Below, piece by piece: positions 11,538 through 22,960 of a DNA stretch of 64,000 bases; the first letter of the stretch is position 1, and the number at the start of each line of letters is the position of its first letter. Location of the stretch: assembly GCA_907165275.2 (NCBI GenBank), contig OU015662.1:6889501-6953500 (forward strand). The letters run 5' to 3'. The DNA comes from Zygaena filipendulae (lineage: Eukaryota > Arthropoda > Insecta > Lepidoptera > Zygaenidae). The translations under genes and the position numbers were made by a program. The notes below the pieces were generated by a model, which worked only from the letters and a program-made list of their open reading frames with translations, did no database searches and was not told the DNA's origin.

Positions 11538-13576
11538 TAAGTAAACATTGTAAAATAATTATGAAATCTTGTGTTATTTTACTATATTAGAGAATTTTGG
11601 ATGGTGGTAGTCAGTAACATATACCAATAACATTCAAATTGTTGTTTTCAGTGAGAAATGCGAGCCTACTGTGGCTTACTTTTTTTTTTCTTACGGCAAT
11701 TATCCACTTATTTCTTTGGTCTCGTTTCTACCAGGGTCTTGGAAATTGGTAAAATGAAGTCGCTATTCTTCTTGGTGTAATTAAAATTCACAATAACACA
11801 TCTTACTAGGACCATATCAAATTTATCTCAAAAACTATTAGAAAATGTTCACTGCAATATGGATTTGACACCTCAATTAAGCGACAAAAATGACAATTTT
11901 AGCTGTATCGAGCGCTGTCGATGCTGCGATCGTTTAGGCTACTCCCTCCACCCGCTTTGCACCTTGCCAATAGACTAGCGCGACAAATCTAATGCGATAA
12001 ATAGTATATTTCATTACGAGTGCGGAAAGCCTGCTATTGCAAAGAATTCCGACAAATGTCTACCCGAGCCGAGGTGCAGACGAAGGTGAGGGTTGACAGT
12101 CGGAACTCTTTGCAATGACGGTTCCGCACGTGTACTGAACAACTATTTTTAATACAGTTGCGAAAAAATGGAGCAATTTAATAAAGAACTTTTTTGGAAG
12201 ATGGCGCCAACCGTAAAAGAATATTTTTTTATATAATTCTCCCCTTTCGGGAAAGGCAAGGGATTCTAGGTCCATACAGCCTGATCTGATGTGTTTGTTT
12301 TCACAGGTTTTTCACGGTTTCCCCCCCAAGGCTGACGCCAAGTCTAAATGTTTCTTCCCCGGGTGACGGGTCTTTAACGTTGGTTGTTGTCATTTTGTTT
12401 TCTTCACCCATTCTGGGTAGGCAATGGTAATTATGCCCATACAGCTAAGTCTTCAGTAGAATTTTTTTATTGATATGAATTGAAAATGTAATTTAATAAG
12501 ATGAAATGAAATGAAACCTAACCTAACTCCTTGAATCAATTTCAAATCATAAATCTGATATTGAAACAAATTACTAGCTTCTTAAAGTGTTTAGATTTTC
12601 GCGTTTTGAGCACATTATTACAAAATAGTGTAGTAGCTTTTTTTTAGAAATATTTGAATGAATCATAAAAACTTCTACGAATTTTTTTTTTAGTAAAACC
12701 TTCGTGGTTGGTTTTTTCTTTTTAATAGGTAGACATTATTTTGACAGTTGGGACAAAGAACGCACGAGTTTGGAAAAGGTAAAGAAAAAGCTCGAGTATG
12801 TAATAGCCCACATTCCGAACGCTATACGTCCCTGCAATATAGGCCACTTTATTAGCAACTGTATATGTATTAAAATAGTAAATTAGGCTACAACACTACT
12901 ACAGCGCAGCGGTTGATTTAATACAGTTGCGAAAATTTAAATAAAATGGATAGATGGAATTCATTTAGATACAATAAATAATGTACAGCTATATATGTAT
13001 GTAGTTGCATGTATGCCTATTGGCTTTTAAATTTGGTGTTAAGAAGCTCTCACTTGCTTTTTTAGGTTTTAAGGCAAAATAGGCTATTTGACAAATGAGA
13101 AACTCTGCAGTAATCGCAGACCAAAGAAAGGATAGAAATGTTAAGATGAATAGGCATTGATTACCGACAACTCGTACCTAAAGGAAAAACTAATTTTGGT
13201 AATGACTGCAGTGCAAAACAGAGGTTTTGAGGATTTCACCTCCAGAAGGTGGAAAAAGTAAAACCGCGAGTGAAAGCGCGGAGAATTTGATTTTATACTT
13301 AGGTATTTAAAAATACAAATGCGATATACTTAGATTATACTTAGATTAGAAGTTAGATGTCACACTTTGTTTAAACATCCTCCCTAAAAATATTATACAT
13401 TCTATTACCGATTTCCTATGAAACATCTCAAAAGATATGATTTTTTATATCGGGTGGCGGGCACTGGCTTCACCCGTGTAAGGCTTATAAAGAATTTGTA
13501 CGTTCCATATCTACAATAAAGTTAAAGTTTTAAAATCCGTCAAAAAGTGGCCGTTTTCACCAGTTTTACTTACTTT

Positions 13577-14455
13577 TTAACCGACTTCCAAAAAGGAGGA
13601 GGTTCTATGTTCGATTGTATGTATGTTTTTTTTTTTTTTTTTTTTATGTATGTTCACCGATTACTCGAAGATGGTTGGACCGATTTGAAAAATTCTTTTT
13701 TTGTTTGAAAGGGTATACTCCCAATTAGGTCCCATTGTCACCAAGTCGGGATCTGATGATGGGATCTTGGAGAAATCGAGGGAACTCTTCAAAAATTATA
13801 GGCACACCTATAGCGATTTGGGTATTTTTGATAGTAAATCGTTCATTTGCTTTTGTGAAGCAAAATTTGAAGAAGTGGAACTGATGATGAAGACCACAGA
13901 TGGTCATCGGAACAACTCAAAAATAATACGTATTTCACGGGTTCCGATTGAAGCGATTTCGAAAATTGTTTTTTTGTTTGAAAGGGGATACTCCCAAATT
14001 GATTCCATTGTCACCAAGTCGAGATCTGATGATGGGATCTTGGAGTAATCGAGGGAACTCTTAAAAAATTATGAGAACACTTATAGCGATTTTTGTATTT
14101 TTTATAGTAAAACGTTTCTTTGCTTTCGGAAAGCAAAATTTGAAGAAGAGGAACTGATGATGAAGACCACAGATGGTCATCGGAACTACTCAATAATGGG
14201 TATTTCACGGGTTCCGAATCGTTAACTTTAATATGGTTTCTAAACAATTTATGCCCGTCACAATGTATATGGTGAAGTGGAACTGATGGTGATGTACTAG
14301 GAGAACTCCTCAAAAGTTAACGTCCCTGCGTCAGGAAAAGCAATATTTTGTAAAAGGTGATGAGCAGTTGACATTAAGCTATTGTCGGTATTTTGTTATT
14401 TTTAGCTTTTTATTTTTAGTTTTTTAGTTTTGTGTTTTTGGAAGTCGGTTTTAAT
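13577..14455 (+). mobile_element. CCGACTTCC-type terminal-inverted-repeat element with internal 273-bp repeats
   Basis: The element opens with AACCGACTTCCAAAAA and closes with the complement TTTTTGGAAGTCGGTT, so it has about 16-bp terminal inverted repeats. Inside, a unit beginning TTTGTTTGAAAGGG is repeated with a period near 273 bp (13703 and 13976). Because 273 is a multiple of three, this creates a repetitive 115-codon frame at 13701-14048 that is not a credible protein. Related copies lie at 805-1190 and, inverted, at 37430-38275. Short terminal pieces are at 6524, 14895 and 40933. Confidence 0.6.
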
Positions 14456-15106
14456 TTTTTTGTTATTGTTGTCAAGTTTAAATGCTAAAGAAACATTATA
14501 GGATTTTATCGAAAAATAGTATTACAAAAAATGGGCCAAAGGTCGGGTCGGGCTAAATGAGAGAAGCGCAAGACTCATCGTGGACGGTGGAGATCGTTAA
14601 AGCTTTTGCTGCAGTGGTCATCTACCGGCTATTATTATGATGATATCTAATGATGATTGTAACGTGATGCACAGAATGGTAAGTGGAACCTTGCTGTGTT
14701 ACTGAGGATCGAGCCCAAAGAGCCGGTGGCCGTTATTTTCAACGATATTACTAAAACAAAACCACGAAATTAGACATAATATTTAGTTTTAAATTTCTTT
14801 AGGTCCTGACGCTCGTTCGGTCGAAGGTTAATTAACATTATTTTCTATCGTCATTTTTAAAATAATCAGCGCGATATGAAATTGATTTAATTTTTAACCG
14901 ACTTCCCAAAAAGGAGGAGGTTCTCAATTCGACGCGTATGTTTTTTTTATTTTTTTTTTTTATTATTATTTAACTTTTTGTAGGTTTTATTTTAAAAATA
15001 TCATTTCGGGATCGGCCGCCGTGAGCTCTTGATTTTCGGAGCGATGCATGGTGACCACCTGCGCCAATACGGTCGTAAAATATTCTCAGAAATATTTGGT
15101 ACTTAC

Positions 15107-15305
15107 ATAGCAAAATTGTTGGCCATTTTGCCGATGTGAAACACAGATATAAGCCATAAACTGCTGCTAGGTGACCATAACCAAACGTAATCAAGTTTGG
15201 ATATACGATAGGCTGGCAATCCTTTTTATAGTTCATCGATGACGATGACGTATAAGCGTTTCTCAGACCATTCTCAGTCGTAGGATTTAATTTTTCCTCG
15301 ATCAT
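15107..15305 (-). pseudogene. Orphan desaturase first exon (duplicate of desaturase A exon 1)
   Basis: This 199-nt open exon starts at the ATG of MIEEK and ends in phase 1 at a good donor (GTAAGT). Its product is strongly similar to exon 1 of desaturase A, sharing the run ITFGYGHLAA and then LYLCFTSAKWPTILL. No exon 2 or 3 is visible between it and desaturase A. It is therefore either the remnant of a third tandem desaturase or an alternative first exon for A. Splicing it to 5527-5191 and 4442-3932 keeps the frame and would give 348 residues. The absence of stops or frameshifts and the preserved donor favour recent loss or continued use. Confidence 0.85.
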
Positions 15306-15641
15306 TTTTAAGATTAGCACATAAAATAACTTAGTTTCAAAATTACTTTATATGTAATTTAGATACATTTGTTTATTGTATAGGGTATTATTATATATTG
15401 TATCTGGCGTATTTTTTTAGATATGTTAATCACAATAAAATCATCGTAATATTATATAACTCTTAATTGAATACTAAAACACCATTGACGATTACGTTTT
15501 ACGCAAAATCTTTTTTTTTTTCAAATAATGCTCTATGAAAACAAAACAAATAAATGATAAAATTAACTTGGGTATTAATGTTAAATTACAGCGCCACTCA
15601 GTGAAATTTCTACTATTCGAAGAGATCTCATTAACTCTTGG

Positions 15642-15649
15642 TATTTATA
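15642..15649 (-). promoter_or_regulatory. TATA box upstream of the orphan desaturase exon
   Basis: TATAAATA on the minus strand lies about 340 bases upstream of the orphan exon's ATG. Sequence just downstream (CCAAGAGTTAATGA) resembles the corresponding place in desaturase A, so promoter and exon were copied together. Confidence 0.5.
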
Positions 15650-15727
15650 CCAGTATGTATTTAATACATTACGAAAACAATTTTATAAATATGTATAATA
15701 ATGATTGATGACCCAAACACCTGATTG

Positions 15728-15740
15728 TTCGCACTGCGAA
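15728..15740. promoter_or_regulatory. Palindromic TTCGCACTGCGAA motif
   Basis: This is a perfect inverted repeat with 6-bp arms around a single C, 79 bases upstream of the orphan exon TATA box. It is the clearest copy of the motif shared by the three desaturase promoters. A related copy, TTCGCAGTGCGAA, lies further upstream at 16156-16168, matching one at 9327-9338 near desaturase A. Confidence 0.45.
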
Positions 15741-16203
15741 AACATATCGCACGTGTTTTACTCGCTCTGACATATTTTATTGTAGGTAGTTAAAAAGACA
15801 TTGCATGGGCTGTTTTAAAGCTGCCCTTCGAAAGCACTTTCGATTTTGAAGGCTACTCGCAATTATAATTATCAAAAAAGAATTAGCGAAGGTCTAGCGT
15901 GATGCCGTGACCAAGCGAAATAGGGAATCATATTTATAAATCTATAATAATTATAATAGTAATAAGTTATTTGAGTTTTATTAAGCTTTAAGTATCAATT
16001 TAAGTTTTATGAAATCCTAAAATTGATTGATTAAACTGTCCAACTAAAATTTTCCAGTGCGTGGAGGCTCTTATAGTTTATTTGTTTTTACACGGCTTCA
16101 AGGTATTGTAATGTTGGCAGATTAAATATCACCGGAATAAACTATGCGGATTTCTTTCGCAGTGCGAACGCTCATTTTGATACACTGTATATTTTAAATA
16201 TTA

Positions 16204-16448
16204 CTAGCTGTCCCCCGCGATTTCATCCGCGGTAATTTCGGAGTTCCCGCGGTAATTCCGGGAAAAAAGTGCTGTAGTTTACGGTGATAAGCAGTTCCCC
16301 GCATTAATTCAGGAGCTCCCGCGGGAACTCCGGAATAAAAACTATCCTATCTTTTAAGTTGGGCCATATTATAAATGGTTACAAAATTTTATCAAAATCC
16401 GTTCAGTAGTTTAGGAGTCCATCGCGGACAAACAACGAGACACGTGAT

Positions 16449-16462
<14 letters not shown>
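16204..16462 (-). mobile_element. Helitron-like copy with adjacent (AAT)n microsatellite
   Basis: This minus-strand copy belongs to the AAATCACGTGTC subfamily also seen at 20844, 21032 and 60796. Its 3' CTAG is at 16207-16204. The 5' end abuts an uninterrupted (TAA)n tract at 16458-16482; microsatellites next to such elements are common in moths. Confidence 0.55.
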
Positions 16463-16481
<19 letters not shown>

Positions 16482-16788
16482 AGCCTTTATTTCGGATGTT
16501 TACAGAATTTTAACTAGTATCTAACTTAACTCTAAATCATCGACGGTCGTATCCGTTTGCCCTAAATTGGCATAGGCCTCTTCCAACTTCTTCCAATTTT
16601 ATATATTATAAGATTATGAATAAACATACACTTGAAATTAAATAGTTTATACTCTGTAAAATAAACAGTATGTCGCCTGTAACAACGCTGGTTTTCAATG
16701 AACCCCTTTTACATAAGTTAGTGAAGAAGTGAAGCCGTTAACGAGTGATGGCGTGACTAAGGGAAATAGGGATTATTTTTATATATAA

Positions 16789-16952
16789 CTAGCTGTGCCC
16801 CGCGGTTTCACCCACGTGAGTTTTGGGATCAGGAATCTTTGTGGACGCAGGCAGAACAACCCGCCAAAGTTTCATCACAATCGAACCAATGGTTTCGAAA
16901 CGCATACAGGACAGACATACAAACATTAATTTTTATTTATAAAGATATATAG
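16789..16952 (-). mobile_element. Helitron-like copy
   Basis: Ends in CTAG on the minus strand (16792-16789) after a CCGCGGTTTCACCCACG hairpin; the body carries the AAACGCATACAGGACAGAC variant. Confidence 0.5.
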
Positions 16953-17310
16953 AAGACTACAAAGTACAATCATGTACATAGTGACTGATATGTCATATCA
17001 TATCAGGTACATGTGTGATATTTTATCAGTAAGTATTTTTCTTTATGCAACTTTGTAAAGTCACATGTCTCTCATTAAAATAGATATTAGTAAATTAATG
17101 TAGATATTTTATTTTAAATCACACAAAGTATTAATTATGTAACCCTTTTTCTAGTTTGTAGAAAAACTTTTCCAGTTGAACAGTTACGTACAGCCAGCAG
17201 CATCAATATGTTATAAGCTTGGTCAGTCTTTTAACCTTAGATATTACTTGTTTAATGGCACTTCCTAGTTTTGATTCAAGCTATCGAAGTGCTACCAATT
17301 TTCAGTATAA

Positions 17311-17733
17311 CTAGCTGAACCCGTGGTTTCACCCGCGGTAATATCGGAGTTCCGTTCTATGTCACTCAGGATCACTTTAGCTTCCTATCTATAAATAAGT
17401 GAAAGAATTTTTAAAATCGGTTCCGTAGATCCATAGATTACAACCTCACAAACTCCGGAGTTCCCGCGGGAATTTCAGGATAAAAAGTACTCTATATCAC
17501 TCAGGATCACTGTAGCTTCCTAGAGCGAAAGAATTTTCAAAATGGGTTCAGTAGACTAGATCCAGAGATATAGCTCTTTCCCCGTGGTTTTACCCGTGGA
17601 AAATTCGGAGTTCCCGCGGGAATTCTGGAATAGACAGTACCCTTTGACACTCAGGAATCAGGATCACTGTAGCTTCCTGTAAGTAAAAGAATTTCAAAAC
17701 GGGTTTAGTAGATCCAGAGAATCTTTTGCCTTT
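17311..17733 (-). repeat. Three degenerate Helitron-like units in tandem
   Basis: Three partial copies of the hairpin-plus-body unit, each with ATCACT(T/G)TAGCTTCCT and TAGATCCA(G/T)AGA, follow each other at about 17311, 17455 and 17575. The GC-rich retroelement fragment begins directly after them. Confidence 0.5.
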
Positions 17734-17763
17734 AATAATATTAGTACTTATAGATATCGTGTC

Positions 17764-18708
17764 GTTATCGTATCGTTATCGTGTGGGGTCGTAAACCTTG
17801 TTACTAATATTTTATCTATTGATGGTGACAAGGCGAGCGTGCCTTACGCGTCGGATGCCTTGGTGGCTTGGTCGGCACTCAACCCCAGTGCGGATTCACC
17901 TGAAAACCCGGATCGTCAAAGGTCTTGGGATGAGGTAGGGGTTAAGAGAGTGGTGGAGTCGTTGCTAGAGGGCGTCGTGGGGGCGGATCGCGCTAGACTC
18001 ATGGCGGTGTCGAGGCCAGAGTCCGGGGCGTGGCTGCAGGCGCTCCCCTCCCCACATATGGGAACACTGCTCGACGACGTCTCGATGCGGGTGGCAGTGG
18101 CTCTCCGCCTGGGCTGCGATGTTTGCGAACCCCATGCATGCATCTGCGGCGCCATGGTGGGGAGCAACGGTCACCACGCGTTAAGTTGTCGTCGCAGCGC
18201 GGGGAGATTCTCGCGTCACCATGCTCTCAATGATATTGTTAGAAGGGCTCTCACGTCGGCGGACATCCCGTGCGCTCTGGAACCCTCGGGCCTCAGTCGA
18301 TCGGACGGCAAGAGGCCTGATGGTATGACCTTGGTGCCCTGGAAGAATGGAAAGTGCCTACTGTGGGACGCTACGTGCGTCTGCACTTTCGCCGATTCGC
18401 ACCTCGGTCGTACTGCAAGAGCGCCCGGGGCGGCCGCCGAGGTTGCAGCCCTTCGTAAGCGCGAGAAATACTCCGCACTGGTAAACTACGCGTTTGTGCC
18501 CCTAGCGGTTGAGACGACTGGTTGCTGGGGCAGTGAGGCTAAAGCGTTTTTCAGGGAATTGGGGCGCAGATTACGGGAGAGGGGACATGATTCCCGCTCC
18601 GAAGCATTCCTGGTGCAGAGGCTGTCACTGGCAATTCAGCGCGGCAACGCGGCCAGCGTTATGGGCACCTTTGCTCCAGGAATGAAACGGGGCGGCTTAT
18701 TTGACTAA
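17764..18708 (+). pseudogene. Retroelement C-terminal fragment: zinc-knuckle and REL-endonuclease-like domain
   Basis: An open frame of 289 codons from the GTG at 17839 continues upstream in protein-like sequence to about 17764, and no true start is visible. It is much more GC-rich than its surroundings. It contains a C-x2-C / C-x-C / H-x4-C cluster (CDVCEPHACICG, then HHALSC) followed by a conserved RHHALND stretch. RPDG and WDAT motifs follow, then KREKY about 50 residues later. This order resembles the CCHC plus PD-(D/E)XK restriction-like endonuclease at the C-terminus of R2/R4-type non-LTR elements. That comparison is from memory and the family is not certain. No reverse transcriptase remains, so it is a 5'-truncated mobile-element fragment, though its frame is intact. 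Confidence 0.6.
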
Positions 18709-19320
18709 AGGTCAGATTAAGACCTTGATAGTATAGATTATGAATAGTTGACACATTTTGTAATATGATTATACATAAATTACTAGTAGTTATTATTATT
18801 ATAAACCAAGCTAAACATTAATATAGAATAGACATGAACTATAATACCAATCCGAATGATAACGAAAAGTGTACTTTGATAAGTATAATATTCTTTAGGA
18901 ATGACTGATATCATTACACTTATAGATTGTATATATATATATTAGATTATTAGATATAGGTATAAGATATATTAGATTGTATATAAGATATAATTTTGTA
19001 GGTTAAAATCCTGACCGTAATATTCACCAATAAATATCTATTTTTGTTGGTGATACATACATATTTATGTATATATGTTACCCTAGTTTATCTATATAGA
19101 TTTTTTTTAATTTTTTTTTTCACTGTGCGCCCACACCCGTGACGCCACACGCGGCTCCAGCGGAAGACCAGCGTCGGGCCCCTAATGGTTCCCGGCTTAT
19201 GCTGAGCTGGTTGCCTTTTTGTTGCGACAGTTTGTGCTGCTTTTTGTTAACCCATTTTATTTTATTTTATTGTAGTCGTAACAAATAACCTTAATTTCAT
19301 TTCATTTCATTTCATATACT
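18709..19320 (+). repeat. AT-rich tail and second retroelement 3' end
   Basis: After the stop come AT-rich sequence, an AATAAA signal at 19029-19034, then a GC-richer piece from about 19125 (CGGCTCCAGCGGAAGACC...). The stretch ends in a short TTCAT-type simple repeat at 19298-19316. This looks like one or two LINE 3' ends; such short-repeat tails are usual for non-LTR elements. Confidence 0.45.
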
Positions 19321-19708
19321 ATTTTATTGTTTACTTCTCCTTGGCTTACCCTGGCTTGCTTGAGTGGGTCGAGTGTCGAGTCGGTATCGGGTGATAGTGT
19401 GATGTTTGTTTCTCTCGCGTGATGGTTGATGAGTATGACTAATGTTGCATAACCTCGTGGAGTGATATCACTTGAGTAATATTACTTGCATTACTAACAC
19501 AAGTATTACATATTTCTGTTGCCGACTGTACAGACGATAATACGCGAGCAAGCATGTTGATTACTACACTCGTGTTACCTAAATAATTATCTAGTGTACG
19601 GGTCGTACGATTTCAAACTAAGTTGATTTATCAAATGTATCGGTAAAGTTTTCAATTTTTGATACGCCTAGGTCAAGTTTCGGTAAAAACACGTGAGGTA
19701 TATGTATA

Positions 19709-20181
19709 TTAGCTGTTCATCCGCGTTAATTTCGGAGTCCCCGCAGGAATTCCGGCATAAAAAGTATCCTCTTATGTAGGTACCCCTGACAACGTGTATG
19801 CATTTCATGACTAAGGTAGAGTAGTTAAAGCGTGAAAACGTAACAAACAAACAAACTCATTCGTACATCTATAAATCTATACCTACATATAAATAAAATT
19901 TAAGTGTTTGTTTGTAATTCCAAATCAACAGCTTTCGACTAAATGCATATAAAAGTATATACGGTACTTAAATAAAAAAATCAATTATTTAAATTTTTCG
20001 TTCTGTCTGTCTGTCTGTTTATTCCGGCTAGTATCTGAAACGGCTGGGCTGATTTTAACTGGACTTTCACTAGCAGATAGCTGATGTTATAAGAAGTAAC
20101 TTAGGCTACTTTTATTTTAGAAAAAATTGTTCCTGCGGAAATTCCTACACTCACGCGGGTGAAACCGCGGGGCATAGCTAG
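19709..20181. mobile_element. Helitron-like pair in opposite orientations
   Basis: A minus copy (19709-19866) ends in TTAG. A plus copy (19876-20181) begins TCTATACCTACATATAAAT, contains CTGTCTGTCTGTCTG and ends GGGGCATAG then CTAG. Confidence 0.5.
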
Positions 20182-20843
20182 TTTATAATATTAGTTAGGA
20201 TTACCGGGAGTTGTTAATACGTGTAATTCACACGACACTTCGTGAAAGTGTTTTTTATACAACATGTTTATGAATTAACTGAAAACCTGATGCACCCCAT
20301 TTAAAAAAATAAACAACAATATGATTAAAATATATTTTATGTCGAAATAATTAATACTTTAAAAGTTATTTAACATTAGTTTGGAGGTGACCATCTACGA
20401 AATTCCAAGCGCTACGCCCATTCCTACCGATTCGAATTTTCTTGCTGCAGGCGGCGTACGCGCCAAATATTGTATTATAAATAATTTAGACATGGGCTAA
20501 TAAAGTGAAAAATTATAACCTACATGAAAACGTAGTGCATTCGATTCGCTAAGTGATTCTAAGCAAACTACTTTCTAGTTTTCAGTTAATTCATAAACAC
20601 GATGTATATGTATATTTACTTTACTATGATACTGGTTGACCTTGTACCTAAATGAGCACCCTGACATGCTACGTTCTGTATCCCTGAAATTTCAAGAAAG
20701 TATTATAGTTAAGCAGTGAAAGCGTAACAAACAAACAAACTATCCTTCGCATTTATAATATTAGTTAAGATAATACACGTGTCATTTGGTTCATTGACCG
20801 TAACATATTATGTAGTAGGTATATGTCACGGTCAATGTGATAA

Positions 20844-21262
20844 TCTTAATATATATAAATCACGTGTCACGTTGTTTGTCCGCGATGGACTCTGAAACTA
20901 CTGAACGGATTTTGATAAAATTTTGTGACCATTTATAATATGGTATAACTTAAAAGATAGGATAGTTTTTATTCCGGAATTCCCGCTGGAACTCCGAAAT
21001 TACCGCGGATGAAATCGCGGGGGACAGCTAGTCTAATATATATAAATCACGTGTCACGTTGTTTGTCCGCGATGAACTCCGAAACTACTGAACGGATTTT
21101 GATAAAATTTTGTAACCATTCATAAAATGGTCCAACTTAAAAAGATAGGATAGTTTTTATCCCGGAATTCCCTCGGGAACTGAAGGACATAGAGTACTTT
21201 TTTCCCGCAACCTCCGCGGGAACTCCGCAATTACCGCGGATGAAATCGCGGAGGACAGCTAG
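20844..21262 (+). mobile_element. Two exactly adjacent Helitron-like copies
   Basis: Copies at 20844-21031 and 21032-21262 are of the same AAATCACGTGTC subfamily. The first ends CTAG and the second begins TC at the next base, as if it inserted at the first copy's 3' end or arose by rolling-circle tandem copying. Confidence 0.6.
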
Positions 21263-21337
21263 TATATTAATAAATAATTAGGTACCTACTGGTAGTTGAG
21301 GGCGACATCGCTCGAAGAGCTGCTATTTTAATAGCTA

Positions 21338-21530
21338 CTAGCTGTCCCCCCGCGACAATTTCGGAGTCCCAGCATGACTTCCGGGATAAAAAGTACCCTA
21401 TGTTCTTCTCTGTATCTACCCTTGACAATGTGTACCCAAAATTCCATGATCATCGATTGAGCCGTTAAGGCGTGAAAGCGTAACAAATATACACACAAAC
21501 TCACGTTCGCATTTATAGTAGTAGTAAGGA
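21338..21530 (-). mobile_element. Helitron-like copy (complete ends)
   Basis: On the minus strand it begins TCCTTACTACTACTATAAATG and ends CTAG; the GC hairpin before the end is shortened. Confidence 0.5.
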
Positions 21531-21639
21531 TAATTCCCGAGAATTATCAATAATATTCAATATATGAAGTCGGTAAAAGTGATAATTTTTTCACAGTAAC
21601 TTTAATATGATACACATACATAAACAATGTTTCATAACA

Positions 21640-21866
21640 TCCTACTAATATTATAAATGCGAATGTTTGTAAGTATGTGTGGATGGATGGATGGATGGAT
21701 GGATGGATGTTTGTTACTCTTTCATGCAAAAACTACTGAATGGATTTAAATGAAACTTTACAATAATATAGCTTATACATCAGATTAACACATAGGGTAC
21801 TTTTTATACCGGAATTCCCGCGGGAACTCCGATTTTACCGCGGGTGAAACCGCGGAGCACAGCTAG
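21640..21866 (+). mobile_element. Helitron-like copy with (GGAT)n
   Basis: A complete 227-bp copy, A|TCCTACTAATATTATAAATG ... CCGCGG hairpin ... CTAG|T. It contains a GGAT tetranucleotide run at 21681-21709. It is the best-preserved example in the window of the TC...CTAG architecture. Confidence 0.65.
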
Positions 21867-22796
21867 TATACTATATAATATACAAATACGAAAGTGTGTT
21901 GTCATTTCTTCGCGCTAAAACGGATATGAACGGATTTACACACATCTGGGTTAACACACATTTATACCGGTATTTGCGAGGGAATCATGAGTTCACAAAA
22001 ATCACCCGAATGAAGATGCTGGGAATAGCAATGATTGTAAATGACATTCGATTTTTTTTCTTGCAATCTTCCGTGAGTAAAGCACTGTATAAGTTGGTAC
22101 TATTATCCTATCCTATTATACCTACCTATCAATATCTCTTGTAATGATGTAGATCTATAGATATTAGATATAGATTGATGTAGATCTATATGAAGAGAAA
22201 AGATTTCAGCTTTTCTATGTTTGTACCTAGTAGATAACTCACTAACTACTTAGCCGTTTTAAAAAAATTATTGTCCTTACAAAAAGCTACAGTGTTTCAA
22301 AGTTACATTTAATCTGTAAATTGCTACGGGAATTTCAAAATAACACGAGTAAAACCGTGGGGGATCGACTAGTGCCTAATAAAAACAATAATAATCGATT
22401 CACGTGCCGGACGTTACACGTGGATGCGTCGGGTAAAAGCACTGAAACAATTCAACGATTCACTAATTCATTAAAAAACTGAAATTATTGTTTTTGTCCA
22501 GATAATTTAATTATGTTAACGTTAAAAAGAGGAATATACTTGCTAACCGAAATGGAAACAGTTGTTTTGATTTTGTACCTATATAGAACATGTTTTGCGA
22601 ATTGGACCATTTGCGCCTAAACGAAATAAAAATGACTGCAGTCATATTGCCAGATATTGCTTGTCAAAAAAGTATCGGTAATAATCGGTCAATAAAACAC
22701 AAAACGTTTATTTTATTCATCCAAATTGGTTGTACCTACTACCTATCGCCTCCAAAGTGAACGACAGTGAATAATCTAAACATTAGGTACTTTAGT

Positions 22797-22960
22797 TCTA
22801 ACCGCCGCACTCAGAGTCGACTTTAATGATTACTTAGTTAAGTATAGATTTTTAAAACAAAACTGCCGCAATCACACGTTTAATAAATTAATGTTAATTG
22901 GCAATTAACTAATGAAGTTACATCTCATTAAATACCAATTAACGACGTGTATTATAGGTA
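22797..22960. repeat. Truncated CCGCACTC-family MITE
   Basis: Left arm and centre match 43808-43960, but the right arm is missing. Confidence 0.5.

Larger units (their letters stand above)
7754..15106. other. Region between desaturase A and the orphan exon
   Basis: The first 400 bases are the desaturase A promoter. A further promoter-homologous piece lies at about 9293-9345, beyond the Helitron-like insertions. Then come the Tc1-like relic, repeats with imperfect palindromes (for example around 12030-12120, TTGCAAAGAATTCCG and CGGAACTCTTTGCAA), and the CCGACTTCC element at 13577. No desaturase exon 2 or 3 relic was found. The remaining unique sequence shows no gene. Confidence 0.6.
15306..17763. 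other. Orphan promoter region and Helitron-like cluster
   Basis: 15306-15785 and 16117-16175 align with the desaturase A upstream region. The rest is Helitron-like copies and AT-rich sequence. Confidence 0.55.

Noticed and set aside
13701..14048. 115-codon frame with internal protein repeats
   Set aside because: It lies within a TIR repeat whose 273-bp internal period is a multiple of three. Copies elsewhere are not open, and the opposite strand is equally open.
7754..15106. Search for exons 2 and 3 belonging to the orphan desaturase exon
   Set aside because: I looked for histidine-box coding (HRLW, HRLHH, HNYHH) on the minus strand and saw none outside desaturases A and B. Highly decayed copies cannot be excluded by eye.
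15107..15320. Reading the 116-codon frame as a complete small protein
   Set aside because: Past the donor at 15106 the frame runs into intron and repeat sequence; only 15305-15107 is homologous to desaturase exon 1.
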